DNA from: Theristus sp. LFF4_11
Lineage: Eukaryota > Nematoda > Chromadorea > Monhysterida > Xyalidae
Assembly: GCA_030248135.1 (NCBI GenBank)
Contig: JASANC010002957.1
Span: forward strand, 1-64,000
Length of the DNA stretch: 64,000 nucleotides
Direction of reading: 5' to 3'
Within the stretch, counting starts at the first letter, position 1. Every line of letters starts with the position of its first letter. A program made the translations under genes and the position numbers. Below the pieces are notes generated by a model. That model was not told the DNA's origin, searched no databases, and was given only the letters and a program-made list of their open reading frames with translations. Positions 10,106-23,000 of the stretch are shown one piece after another.

Positions 10106-12102
10106 ATGAAGTTCGACCATCAACTGCTGCTGCAACATCAGCCTGACTGGCAGACACCGTGGCAGCTGCTTGACGAATTGACGAAACACTCCGCACGTGG
10201 TGTGTCTGGCCTGCTGAAAGTGTGCCGGTTTGGTAAACTAACTATCTTTTTTTGTTTTTTTGGTGCAATACTTGAGAGGTCAAATCAGACTCGTGGCGGT
10301 GGGGTACCGTGGCGCTACTGCCGCTATTCGGTAGAGGTCGCCCTGAAAATTGACTGACTGGACTGACATTACCATTGTCAAACTTTTTGCAACGAATAAT
10401 GCGTCAAAGAAACATGCCCGCTGGCAACTACAACATATTCACGACTGGCAAACGTGGCAATTATTTTCCTGCCATTGCAGATATCCAAACACTGCCTGGA
10501 ATTATGATTTTCTGAGAAACCAATCGCACCTTCATGTGCTTTTGTGTTTGTTTTAGCGCGTGGACGGACTTTTTCCAATGTCTGAATCATTCGTATCACG
10601 AGTGCATCAGCAGCGCGTTTCTGATGAAACAGGGCGCCACTGTGGAGCAGGCGGTCGTCTATGCGGCCACGATGCGCTCAACGCAGTTCATGTGCACTGG
10701 TGGGCTTAATGGTAAGAAAAAGTCACGTTTTGCTCGTGGCCTACAGTCCATTTGGAAAATATATGCAACATGACGTGATGACCAACCAGTCAGCGCTGAG
10801 AATTGCTCATGACCAACCAGTCAGCGCTGAGAATTGCTCATGACCAACCAGTCAGCGCTGAGAATTGCTCATGACCAACCAGTCAGCGCTGAGAATTGCT
10901 CATGACCAACCAGTCAGCGCTGAGAATTGCTCATGACCAACCAGTCAGCGCTGAGAATTGCTCATGACCAACCAGTCAGCGCTGAGAATTGCTCATGACC
11001 AACCAGTCAGCGCTGAGAATTGCTCATGACCAACCAGTCAGCGCTGAGAATTGCTCATGACCAACCAGTCAGCGCTGAGAATTGCTCATGACCAACCAGT
11101 CAGCGCTGAGAATTGCTCATGACCAACCAGTCAGCGCTGAGAATTGCTCATGACCAACCAGTCAGCGCTGAGAATTGCTCATGACCAACCAATTAGCGCT
11201 GAGAATTGCTCATGACCAACCAATCAGCGCTGAGAATTGCTCATGACCAACCAGTCAGCGCTGAGAATTGCTCATGACCAACAAATCAGCGCTGAGAATT
11301 GCTCATGACCAACCAGTCAGCGCTTTGAATTGCTCATGACCAACCAATCAGCGCTGAGAATTGCTCATGACCAACCAGTCAGCGCTGAGAATTGCTCATG
11401 ACCAACCAGTCAGCGCTGAGAATTGCTCATGACCAACCAGTCAGCGCTGAGAATTGCTCATGACCAACCAATCAGCGCTGAGAATTGCTCATGACCAACC
11501 AGTCAGCGCTGAGAATTGCTCATGACCAACCAATCAGCTAGTTGCGAGATTAGCGAGATGGTCGGTAGGTGGTCTGGTAGCGCGTTAGATCACTGTCTCT
11601 TCGTTCGGAAATCGAGCCCCGCCGATGGGTGTACCGGCACTTGATGACGGAGAAAATTTGGCGTGGGTGTCCGCCCGACGTTGGCGTTCTCTGTTCGCCT
11701 TTCTGTTGTTCTTGTTGTTGTCGATGGGATTTTAGTCGATGTTTATACGCCAAACCCAGAAAAGCGCAGACAACGCCGTCGAGTAGGGAGCCCCAGTCGG
11801 AAATTTTCTCTGTCACTAACTGCCAATACACCACCAGGCCACATTTCTCGATTTTATTGCTTGTTTCGTAAAGCCTTGACCATTGATCGTTTATTATCAT
11901 GGAAACAAAATTTTCTACAATTCCGATGTCAAACATTTCCACATCTCAAAATGTTTGTTGTATTTTTTCCCAAATTTTTAGTGGCCGTTTACCGATGGCC
12001 TTGCTTGATACATGCATTCGCTCAGTCGATTCAGTCGCGTTACGATTGCGTACAATTGTACCTCGTGCAACTGCAGACGGACAGCTCCGAGTTCCGTTGC
12101 AG
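10106..12102 (+). CDS. Cys-rich secreted protein gene, DUF19-like, partial (3 exons seen)
   Basis: Three exons join in phase: 10106-10227 (donor GTTTGG, phase 2), 10557-10711 (donor GTAAGA, phase 1) and 11982-12102 (donor GTGGAA, phase 2). They give about 132 residues with Cys in the order VCR, QCLNHSYHEC, MCTGG, PCL, DCVQ, RCR. Such a helical domain with regularly spaced Cys recalls the nematode-expanded secreted domain DUF19 (T20D4.11-like); the spacing is from memory and needs a profile search. The first exon begins ATG right after an acceptor-like TTCTCAG, so it may be an internal exon and the signal peptide may lie upstream. I could not place the final exon(s) beyond 12102. The second intron is inflated by a 31 bp tandem array within an element (10744-11557) and by a SINE. 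Confidence 0.45.
10744..11557. mobile_element. TA-flanked element of family D, carrying the 31 bp array
   Basis: The left end TA-CAGTCCATTTGG matches the ends of family D copies at 22261, 33111 and 56855. The right end is seen only as TTAGCGAGATGG before a SINE begins, so the last few bases are lost or replaced. Nearly all its length is the 31 bp array. Confidence 0.65.
10777..11540. repeat. 31 bp tandem array, about 25 units
   Basis: The unit CATGACCAACCAGTCAGCGC followed by TGAGAATTGCT repeats from 10777; the unit beginning at 11521 is exactly 24 periods (744 bp) later, so no insertion or deletion has accumulated. Most units are identical; a minority read CCAATCAGC or carry one substitution. 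The same unit occurs 1-3 times in family D copies at 22261-22356 and 56855-57262. Confidence 0.95.
11557..11800 (+). mobile_element. tRNA-derived SINE, copy 1
   Basis: A polymerase III type A-box word (TGGTAGCGCGTTAGATCA) is followed by a B-box word (AATCGAGCCCC) and a tRNA-unrelated body ending near GGGATTTTAG. Two related copies lie in the reverse orientation at about 21795-21990 and 28755-28890. It sits at the broken right end of the family D element. Confidence 0.65.
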
Positions 12103-13532
12103 GTGGAAAAAGAAGCAGATTCAAAGTTTTTTTTTCATAAAAAACAGAATAATGCATTGTTATGGAATGTAAAATCACAGTCGTCTATGAACACGATCAT
12201 GTGCAGTGCAGGATTTCTAGCTGTTTGATGTTTTGCTTTATTTGATTTTGATTCAACCATCAACTTTTTGATGATCACAATTTCGAGCGAATTTTATGGA
12301 GCAACCAAAATGCTTTCAGAGCCGGTCAAAATCTACTGAGTTGTCATAAAAACGCAATGGCAATGCCGCCGTGTAACAATAGTGCTGCAATACGATGGTT
12401 CACGTGTGAATACGCAAACTTTGGATTCATGCTACAAGATGAATGTCCGCACACTATTACTTGTTCAAACGTAACTTCCTAAACAAGGAAAGAAGATTGT
12501 GTGATTTGTTTAAATTATGAATAAAGTCTTCGGTCGGTGACTCGAAACGTTTGTCTTGTTGGTTGGTGTATGTCGCACTGACGAAGCTGGGCGGTGTACT
12601 TGTACTCTAGGTTTTCGAATTGCTTGCATTTTTATTCGGCGCACACCGATTGTAGCCCGCTTGAATGGCTGAAACCGATGTATAAGACGACAAAAAGCGA
12701 ATGGAAACGCAAAAAAGTTGGTTCTTCATGACCGAAAACAAATGAGAGAATAATTTTTTTTACCGTGTTGCGTCGAAAATCCGGATGCAACGAAGCTTTT
12801 TTTGAAATGAAACTCAATATAATGAAAAATTGGAGCTGAATTTTTTCTTGTCAATACCAACTTACCAGCTTTCACCGTGTAATCTTACCAAATTAAAAAG
12901 TGTTTTTCCCATTTCTGCCAATAATTTCATACTGATTCCTATTTGACGTTGTTGCACAAACTCTCAAAAGCGCACTTGCACAATTTCGAGGAAAACTGTT
13001 TTCGCTGGTGCGATTTTCTGCGAGATCTTGTCAAGACCCGGTGTACGGTAACACGTGCCACTGTTTCCATCTATTACTTTGAACTATATTGAACAATAGC
13101 AGCTGCGTCTGTGTCAAAAACTGGGTCGTTATTATTTTGGTGTCTTTTTTGTCACTACTCAACACTGAACATATGCTCGTAATTTGGTGTGTAAACCGCG
13201 ATTGTTAACGTGTATTTTAGGTTCTTTTCAAGCGAGAACTTCACTGTTTTGTGGAGTTGTTTTGTCCGAGGAGGCTTTTTATGTTATGAAACAATTTTTC
13301 AAAGTTCAGCGTCACATCAAAATCGGAAATTATTTTTTGGATTTGGACGTAATCATGATGCGCGTTTACCTTCATGTATTTGCTAAACTTGTCCATTCTT
13401 TTGTATTTTACGTTAAAATAGAATTCAAAGACAAAATTCTCGCAGCAAACATGTTTGAAATACCTCCACAACAAGAGATCGCAATTAAAACCGTCAGAAA
13501 AATTTAAAAAAACTTCAAAGAAACAAAAAACG
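12103..13532. other. Gene-less stretch or unrecognised exons
   Basis: AT-rich DNA between the last placed exon of the Cys-rich gene and the calmodulin-like gene. A 107-codon open frame at 13184-13507 is AT-rich and resembles nothing I know. The missing last exon of the Cys-rich gene should lie here. Confidence 0.4.
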
Positions 13533-15547
13533 ATGCGTCGCCAATCGACGTCAATCGCGAAAGGCATGAGCGGTCACACGGGCGCCGTTCGCCAGCCGAC
13601 CGCACCACAGAGCAACCAGACCGCACCAAATAGTGACGTCACTCTGATGTCATCGGCGGCCGCGGCCACCATGGGCGTTTTTGGTGACACCGGTGGACAC
13701 AAACAGTCGACCTCGGTTCGCAGTTTTTTTTCGTGCATTTTTTCGAGTGTTTCAAGACTCGTTAATGTGCGCCTTCGCTTTATACTCATTTGGAGATAAA
13801 GCAGTTTTAGAGTACTGCAATAACGTCTCTTTATTTTTCATCTAGCTTCGGACACAAAAAATTAATAATTGGCTAATGAACATTGCGCTTTGCTCGCTCT
13901 CTTCGGCCAGGTGAGAGACCCACTTTATGGTGACTACAGGCGCATTCATGAAGCAGTATTTAGTGACGCGTAGCTGCGTTAAAACATAGCTACGCGGTCA
14001 CTACTGCTTCACGAATGCCCCTTTACTTACTCTTAAAATGCATAGTAAATGCCCGTAAATATCAGTAGCACAGGAGTAGCCTTCCCTTGGCCTTTTTGTT
14101 TTCCTGCGTGCAGTCGGAGGCAAAACTATTGTTCAGTTTCCATGACAAAATTATTTGTTACTTACTCAACAATTCGTTGTGTACATGCAGTTAACCTGTA
14201 AAACATGTGAAACATGTAAAATCTGGCTGCATCATCGAGTTGGTCCATTCAATCAGTGAACCGAATAATTTAAAAGCAACAGCAGCCAATCAGCTCATTG
14301 TTTTTTGAATTTGAAACGTATTTTTGTCAAACGAACACAAATTTCAGCAGGCCGAGTACGATCGATTCAAGCGCAAGAACTTGCAAAGTCGCAACTGCGG
14401 CTTCGAGAGCATCAACGACGATGAGATGGCCGAGTTTCAGGACGCTTTCCGACTGTTCGACAAAGTTGGGTGTTACTTTTGTGACTTTCAAAAAACGGCT
14501 AAAGTCCCAAGCCAAAAGTTACACGTGCCATAAATTCATTCCAAAATTGTAAAAAACTTCAGAAAAAACCAATTTTTGGCATGGCCATAACATATGCACT
14601 GCCCACGGAATCAGGCTTGTTTTGCCGTGCATATGCCACCCGTTTTCATGTGAAATCGTTCCGGGAAGAACGAAATGTCACCGGTTTAGGTTGGGTTCTA
14701 GACGCAAACGAATAGGCAAGAGTGCAGTTTTTAAAACAACGAACATTTTTTTCCAAGGACGGTTCCGGTACGATCGACAGTCGCGAGCTCGGTGTAGCGA
14801 TGCGTGCCCTTGGCCAGAATCCCACTGAGCAAGAGCTGCTCGACATGGTCAACGAGGTGGACATTGACGGCTCCGGGAGCATTGACTTCGCGGAGTTCTG
14901 TCAAATGATGAAGCGAATGACGAAGGTTTCCTTTGCTAAATAGACTGGATCCCTTTTTCAATGGTCACTGTTAAGAAAAAACACTTGCTGCGGTAATTTT
15001 TTGAGACTATAGTACCACCGAATCGGCCGAGGTTTTTGCTGATTGGTTGGGTTTCTCAAGCTCGCCCAATCATGCAATTTTCAGTTTTTTTAAATCTGTA
15101 AAGGAGAACGACACGGAGATGATTCGCGAGGCGTTTCGAGTGTTCGACCGTGATGGAAACGGCGTCATAACGGCCGATGAGTTTCGATATTTTTTGCGGT
15201 TAGTTCGAGCCAAAAAACCTGGTTGACATGAGGAAATGGTGAACATTATAATTCTCAAATTTTATAAAAAAACTACCATGCGATGTTGTTTGGTTAGTTT
15301 CACATGTTACCTAATACCTACCATACCACATACATATCCCCTTCGTGTTGCAACAGTAAAGGTCACAAACAAATGGTGAGTTTTTGCATTTATTTCTCTC
15401 AAGATTTACAAAACTGAAAAACGTTTCAGGTACGTTGGTGCTCAGTTTGACGAAGCCGAAGTTGATGAGCTGATCGCGGAGGTCGACATCAACGGCGATG
15501 GCTCCATTGATCTGGAAGAGTTTGTGAAAATGATGACGTCCATATGA
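13533..15547 (+). CDS. Calmodulin-like protein with N-terminal extension (cal-1-like)
   Basis: Five exons: 13533-13715, 14348-14464, 14758-14925, 15104-15198 and 15430-15547 (TGA). All joins keep phase and give about 226 residues. After a Ser/Thr/Ala-rich 61-residue head and a linker, four EF-hands follow: the loop split at the second intron ([13 protein letters not shown]), then [26 protein letters not shown] and [13 protein letters not shown]. Each loop has Asp at position 1, Gly at 6 and Glu at 12, so all four should bind calcium. Words such as [14 protein letters not shown] [23 protein letters not shown] and EFRYF recall the C. elegans calmodulin-like gene cal-1, which also has an N-terminal extension. 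The protein would be a cytosolic calcium sensor. The first donor (GTTCGC) is weak, so the start of the gene is the least certain part. AATAAA words follow at about 15690. Confidence 0.88.
13937..14022. repeat. Intronic hairpin, about 85 bp
   Basis: Within the first intron of the calmodulin-like gene, GGCGCATTCATGAAGCAGTA pairs with the later TACTGCTTCACGAATGCCCC, and AGTGAC.CGTAGCT pairs with AGCTACG.GGTCACT, leaving a loop of about ten bases. It is either a tiny foldback element or a precursor-like RNA hairpin. Confidence 0.6.
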
Positions 15548-16360
15548 AGTTGCTGCTGAATTGCTGCTGATTTTCTGCTGAGTTTGCCGCATTTATTGCG
15601 TTCATATAACTGCAATGTTCCAATAATTTTGATAAAACCTGTTCAACTTATTTGGCTTTTCACTGTCGCATTTACATATATTTTGAACAAAAAATAAAAA
15701 AAATAAAAAAACTTCAAAAATTGGGTGTACACATACATTTGGCAAAGCTTTTTGATTTTTAAAAAAAGTTTGCATCAAAAAACAGAAAAAACGTTTATCT
15801 TTTTGGGAAAACTTCAATCACACAACATCACTTTCAACTGTTGTATAAAAAACAGCAACAAAAACAATTTTAAAACAGGTACTACAGTGCAACGTTGCAA
15901 AAGAAGACAAAAAGAGAGTTAATGCAATATTGCAACTTTTTTTCAGTGCAACTAAATCAGTGCAATATTTTTCTTTGTTCAACCATTCCGAAAATCGACA
16001 TTCACTTGAAAGTCAAGTTGAAACTCAAGACAAAACCTGTGTGGAAAAAAGTGCGAGAAAAAGGTCACAGTTGAAAAGTTGAGAACGTTTCACTGATATG
16101 AAAGTGTTTGATGCAGATATGCACACATGTTAGGCAGATCCATGATATCCGCAACAAGACCGGTTTTTCCGATAATTATTGTGCACGCAAGTATGTTCAC
16201 ACTGATGAAAACAACAATTGAATGATGACGAATTCAAATCTTTTTTCAACACCTGATAGGCGATGAGACAGAGGAAGACCATCTCGTTTTGCTTTCGAAT
16301 GTTTTGTCGTGGTTTTGTTGTAACGCGATAAGTCACATTATTAATGTACCATTTTTAGTT
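15548..16360. other. Gene-less spacer
   Basis: 3' flank of the calmodulin-like gene and AT-rich intergenic DNA. Nothing else recognised. Confidence 0.5.
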
Positions 16361-16813
16361 TACCGTATTACCTCTAATAAACCCCCATGGGGGTTTATTT
16401 CTTCAGCGACTTCTGGGGGTGGGGGTTTATTTTTGGGGGGGGATTATTTTTGGGGGGGGGGTTTATTTGGAAACCATTTTTAGGGGTGAGCAAAATGGCA
16501 AAAATACTTTCCATGGCAGGAAGGAAGTCGCAGAAACTTCTACTTTTCACAGAGATTTCCTTTTGTAACAGCCTTTTGTAATGAAATTACCACTAACTCA
16601 TCCCTTTGGGGCCTTTAGTAGCACAATTTCACCAATGTCACTGCATTCAGCCACTGAATTCGCTAGGTATGTGTTTCAAACAGGTGTCTAATAAACCCCC
16701 ATGGGGGTTTATTTTTGGGGGGGGGGATTATTTGGAAACTTGTCGAGGGGGTGGGGGTTTATTTTTGGGGGGGGGTTTAATTTTGGGGGGGGGTTAATAG
16801 AGGTAATACGGTA
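16361..16813. mobile_element. G-rich MITE, family B copy 2
   Basis: Same terminal repeats as at 5122 (TACCGTATTACC...GGTAATACGGTA) with a more diverged interior and shorter G runs. TTTAGTT occurs immediately on both sides (16354-16360, 16814-16820), a 7-8 bp target duplication. Confidence 0.85.
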
Positions 16814-17014
16814 TTTAGTTTAGTTTTACTCGATATTCAGTTATCACAAGTTTTCTGTTGCCGACTGCTGCTTCACTTCTTTTGTGTCTGACTCACAATA
16901 AAACAATCAAACGATTTCTAAGCGCTTGTGATCTTTCACTATTTGATTGTTTTTTACCTCAAACATTGATTGTTTTCGGTTTTTTATTGTTCAAAAGGTC
17001 ACGGCACCACCAAG

Positions 17015-20000
17015 ATGCATTCCAGCTTCATTTCGAACTTATTGGCAACCACGCTGACTCTGTTGTTGCCATATTTACCAAGTGAGTGAACACAAATTTA
17101 TTCATTGCAGTCAAGTACTGTGGATTTATTCAAACGTGTCCGGACTTAAATGACGTCATTTGCTTTGAAAACGCCCGTTTGTCAAAGTACAGGCACTAAA
17201 ATGTCAGTTTGGTGTGATTGATTCGACATTCACCATTTGTTTACGGGAAGAAATCGGCTAAACGGAAAGTCTGGTTTGCTGTGAACGGAAAGTGCATGTT
17301 TGACGGCACATGACGTCATTTCAGTGGGACACGCTTAAAAAATTCAACAAAAAAACAACATCAACATTGAAAAAATAGTTGTCCATCATGCAGACAGCAG
17401 AACATTTTCATTTTTACCCGTGGAAATCGTTGGTTCATTCACATGCGTTTTTTTACCCGTGGAAATCATGCATGCGGACAGACCGGGTTTTTGCGCGTGA
17501 TAAACGCGAGTTTCCAAAGCACAATACATGATGACGTCATATGGTCTCACACGTTCAAAAAATAGGTCTTTTTTTGCATGCGTCAATGCTGTCCTCAATG
17601 TATCGCTGATGAACATATAAATGCGGCATTCCGTGTTGATCCGCAACTACCAAAACCTGTACCGTAACCCACCGTATACCGTATACGTACACCGTACACA
17701 GGTCCAAGCAAATCGCAAGGTCTCGTGCCGACGCGTCGCCAGGGTCCGTGTCCGGTCGGCGTGAATCCGGCCGCAGCGAACGTGATCACGATCGGCGAAG
17801 GCTGCTTCGAGTTCATTGACGGCGCTTTGCGCACGAAACGACAGATCACGGCGAAAGCGGACTGTGTCCGGCGCGGGGGTCGATTAGCGGTGCTGGCGGA
17901 CACTGAAACGATGCAAGCCATTGACGGCCTCATTGTACGTGATGGCGCGTGTGCTCGCGAAACAGGCGCGGGCTATTTCTGGAATGCCAAAATACGTGCC
18001 AAAGATCATTCCAAAATACGTGCCAATGTTGATGCCATGCCAACATTTGTGCCAAAACTGGCATGCCATGCCATGCCATAACATGCCGTGTGTGTTGAAA
18101 TTATAAAAACGGTTGATAACAAAAAGCCAAGCGGTGCACAACGAAACTCGAGAAGTTGACATCGCGTTCTCGGGTTTACGTTGGTGCACCGCTTTGCTTT
18201 GGACTCTTTGGCAGCATGCAGTTGGTTCGACTGCCCTCGAAAGTGAAGCCTAAAAATGCAGGTGAAAAACGGGGCCACCATGGGCGCCTGGGTGGCGGGC
18301 GAACGTCTGCACCAGCGGGGGGTGAAAACAATCCTGGAGGACCGGAATAGCTACGTGTACGACCTTGCGCATGCCGACTGGGGCCCGATACACAACGGCC
18401 TTTGGGTGGTGAACGGCGAACCGAGGATACACACGCAGGTATTCTCTTCTTTTGATTCCGGGACTCAGGTTTGCTTGCACTCAGGTATAGAAAACGCGCG
18501 TGTTTCTGAAATTTGAAATGATAGTTTACTACTGTTATGAAAGTCGTCATATCGCAGTCAATTTTGCCAGTACAACAGTCACAAACAAACACACAGGCAC
18601 ATACATGAACATTTACAAAAAGGGCGCCTTCAGTCGCACATGTGTGCGTGTTTGTGTGTGTGTGTTTTAATCTAGTGTGTTGTTTCAAACCAGAATATTT
18701 CAGGATGATGAATAATTTTTCGCTTCACTGAAATGTGCCCAACTTTAGAACTATGACTCCGTTTCTCCGTGTTATCGCTGTACAAACTGTCCAATGCTGC
18801 TCAGTAAAACTGAAAAACTGGACACTTGACCTACGACAGTACAGTACGACTTCAACTGCGTCATGTGGAACGTGCACAGCAATCCGAACACCCTGTACGC
18901 GCAGATGTGCGACTATTCGGTCAGTGCGAACGCGTCTGCTATCGGATACGTCTGCGAATATCGTTCGTTTTGCAGGGGGGGAGGGTGGTTTTTGGATTTT
19001 TTGCAGACAAATTTTGAGCCCAAAAGCAACTGTGGAACTGGGTGGGACGAACACAAACTACAAAAAAACTTGGCTCGTCTTTCAACGTTTTCGGTCTTTT
19101 TCTGAGTTCAAAGAAAGGATTTTCTGAAAATTTATGTCCTTTATTCATTTTTTTCAAATTTCGATTAACCGTACCAGAATCAGAACCAGAGATATTTTTT
19201 AACCATTTCACCCCAAAAATGACTATGACCATTTTTTTTAAAAGTGTCCCACTGAAATGACGTCATGTGCCGCAAAACATGCGCTTGTCGTTCACAGCAA
19301 ACCAGACTTTCCGTTTAGCCAATTTCTTCCCGTAAACAAATGGTGAATGTCGAATGAGTCACACCAAACTGACATTTTTGTGACTGTACTTTGACAAACG
19401 GGCGTTTTTAAAGCAAATGACGTCATTTTAGCCCGGACACGTTTGAATAAATGTACAATACTACTGTTTTATACCCACCGAAGGCGCCGCCGAGACGTGC
19501 AATCCGAATCCGTGCGCGCACGGGGGCACCTGCGAGGACATCAGAACGCCCTATCTGACGGTGACGTGTCGCTGCGCGATCGGCTCGAAAGGGCCACGAT
19601 GCGAGACCGGTCGGTACAGTTTCACACAGTCGAGGTCAAAGTTGGTGGGCGGGTGTGCCGGGCATCTGGGAACTAAAACTAAAGTGGAAAATAAAACCAG
19701 CCAAGACCAACGAGATATGGAACCAGACAGAGTTTTGGCAAGTCATATGAGCAGATTAGTTGGTGACCACGTGATGAATATATTATGTTCCAATCCCGGC
19801 TCACAAAACGCTAAAAACCACAACAAAAATCAACCGTATGCCGTAAATCCCCCCCCCGGCCCTGGAGCAGAGCTACATCGTGTGCGGCGCATACCGGTGT
19901 CATTTTCTTGCCATATATGCCGAACTCAGTTTCATTCCATGTGCACTTGCAGTTGTCATTCCAAAACCGGGCGCCGCGTGTCTCGCCGGTCAGAAGTGCA

Positions 20001-23000
20001 GCGGCAACGCGGTCTGCCCGCCGGCCGGCGGCTACTGCACGTGCCCGAAGGATCACAAAGTCATCCGGGGCGCCTGCTTCCGTGAGCGAATTTTTTGGGT
20101 TCATCATTTTTCAATTTTTTAAATATAAATATTCAAACAATACATACTATTTTATTTTATTTTGGTCGCGAGACTCAATGCGTGCATAGATAGGTAAACA
20201 GTTTCATTCATGACGCGGGTCTTCAAAATTGGCAAAGTAGTCCGAGTCCCCTAAATAGGCCGAGTCAATTCGGGTAATTTAAATTGCCACATAAAGATTG
20301 AAACATAGTTTCCTAGTTTCCTTTCAACGTCAGCGCAGGCATTGAGTCGCAGAGAACCTAAAAGTTTAATGATACCTATTTGAACTATCTAAGTCACTGT
20401 GTATAGACGAACGTTCGTACGTGTACTGCGACGTGAACAACGAGTTTCGCTGCGACAACGGCCGCTGCATAAACGCGCGCAACGAATGCGACCAGTACGA
20501 CGACTGCGGCGACGCCAGCGACGAGCACGCGATCCGATGCGCCGGCATTCCGCTGCCCGGAGCGTTGGACGCCGTCACGCAAGGTGCGTCAGGCTTGCGG
20601 ATTGTAGGATATGCACACTCCGGAACTGATAGCGAATTGGGGTAGAGTGGAAATATATTGATCGGCCTCTATAATGGGGCTAATTGCTGCTGCCATGAAC
20701 AAAGGAACAGCATCACACATGCATCGCATCCACGTGCGTGCAGCCAACCAATCAGCTGCTTGCATATAATTTACCGATGGATTGTATGTTTTTCATGCAG
20801 GCGTGATCACCTGTAACGACCGCCGTATGTTGATCACCAGTGGTGTTGAGCATTTCTGCTGCGGCATCCGCCCGCTCGTGCGCACGGAGACTGCCTGCTG
20901 TCAGGGGCATCTGGTGCGTCTGCCGCCGGGCATCTACAGCGCCAGCGACAAGCAGATGGGCTGCTGCGGGGTGCAGGTGCGGTTTGGTGCGTGGAGGGAT
21001 GGGTGCAGGTGCGGTTTGGTGCGTGGGGGGATGGGTGCAGGTGCGGTTTGGTGCGTGGGGGGATGGGTGCAGGTGCGGTTTGGTGCGTGGGGGGATGGGT
21101 GCAGGTGCGGTTTGGTGCGTGGGGGGATGGGTGCAGGTGCGGTTTGGTGCGTGGGGGGATGGGTGCAGGTGCGGTTTGGTGCGTGGGGGGATGGGTGCAG
21201 GTGCGGTTTGGTGCGTGGGGGGATGGGTGCAGGTGCGGTTTGGTGCGTGGGGGGATGGGTGCAGGTGCGGTTTGGTGCGTGGGGGGATGGGTGCAGGTGC
21301 GGTTTGGTGCGCGTGGGGGAAGAAGTGCAAGTGCGGTTTGATGCGCGTGGGGATTGTTTTTCACCTTTCAAAATTAATCGATTGTTCTGCGATATCACCA
21401 GAGTTTGTTTGGCTGCTGCTTTTTTGATTGAAACATTTCTGAAACAAAAAAAATTCAAAAATTTTCAAACACCGCACAGGCGTACAACCGCGATCGGCAC
21501 GTCTGCTGCGGCTGGGACGGCGACGTGTATCTGTCGGTGATCCCGCGCGGATTCACCTACAGTTACATCGACGGCGCCACGAACGTGCAGTGCTGCCAGA
21601 AAGTGTCGTTCAACGCAGAGACGCACCTGTGCAAGGCAGGCAAGGTCGTCGCGAAGGCACAACCGACCGAGGCCGCCGCATTGTTGGCCGATCCGACCAC
21701 GGAACTGGCCGCTCCGCCGGCAGTCGGCAAGTGCCCGAACAGACGGCTTTTGTGGTTTATTTTGTTTTGGAGGTCCCTGATGTTGGTCTGATTAATTGTT
21801 GTTGTTGTTGGGATTTTAGGCAATGTTTTCAGCCAGGACTAACCCGTAGAAGCATACAGAACGCCATTGAGTAGGGCGCCAATGGAGTTTTCTGCAGTCA
21901 TTAAGTGCCTATACACGACACCCCTCCGGCGGGGCTCGATCCCCCGAGCGCACAGACACCACTCTAACGCACTACCACGAGGCATGCATGCATGCAATTC
22001 GAATAAATCCATACCGGCCGTTCTGCGTTTCCAAGCACGTGTAAACTGTGTCTGTTTGAACCTGCCACTTCTTTTCGCGGAACCCAACGCACGCGAAACT
22101 TTGAATCACACCAAGAAGCACGGCTGTGTCGGGTTTGATGAAAATCAAACACCTGATTTGTGACCAAATATGCAACTCCGTCATCTCGTTCATTATTCTT
22201 TTCTGGGCTCTTCATTCTGCGAAACAAAGGTGGTGATGCTTGTAGGTTTCAACCAACATACAGTACACCTGGAAAACGTAATGACCAACAAATTAGCGCT
22301 GAGAATTGCTCATGACCAACCAGTCAGCTAGTTGCATATATTAGCGAGATAGACTGTACATTACCTCCGCATTTCGTCCATTCCCTACAGCGCATCAACG
22401 TCTGCTGTGCGCCGGCATCTCCTACAACCCAACGAGTCACCTGTGCTGCGACGCACTCGTCCTGCCGCTGCCGTCCGGCATCACGCACGCCATGCGCGAC
22501 GAACGCCTCCGCTGCGTCAACTCGGTCGCGTTCAATCTCGCCACGCACACCTACTGCAGCGGGCTGTTGGTGCCGGTTGGAATCGACGGTCTGTACTGCT
22601 GCGGCACGCAACGCTTCAATCCGAACTCGCACACGTGCTGCGTCGACGGCGGACAAGGGTGGCTGAATCGATTGCCGCCCGGTGTCACGTATGGGTACAC
22701 GTTTCGGGATCCGAACGTGTCGTGCTGCCTGCGGAACGCCTACAACCGACTGACGCACGCGTGCTGTCGAGGGTTCGTGAATGGTGGTGGTGTTGGGCTT
22801 TGTTTTTTTTGGGGGGAGGAGTTGGGATTTGGGATTGGTTTTCGTTCGGTGGTTGGTGGCATTGCAGGGGGCAACACCCTCCCCCCCTTTCCCAGACTCC
22901 GTGCTTGGGGTGTACACACACTGGATGCTGAACCGGTTTTCAGGGGACGGGGGTACTTACGGAGGGGTGCTAGGTTTTCGGGGGTGTCAAGTGACCACCC

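Noticed and set aside
10777..11540. Array of CCAAT boxes acting as a promoter
   Set aside because: Most units read CCAGTC, not CCAATC; the array is repeat DNA within a transposon.
11557..11660. Possible tRNA gene (A and B box words)
   Set aside because: I could not fold a complete cloverleaf, and two other copies share a long non-tRNA body. It is a SINE.
20752..21540. Overlapping 170-250 codon frames on both strands in the 32 bp minisatellite
   Set aside because: A 32 bp period cycles through all three frames every 96 bp without stops; only the first 176 bases (20801-20976) are supported as an exon.
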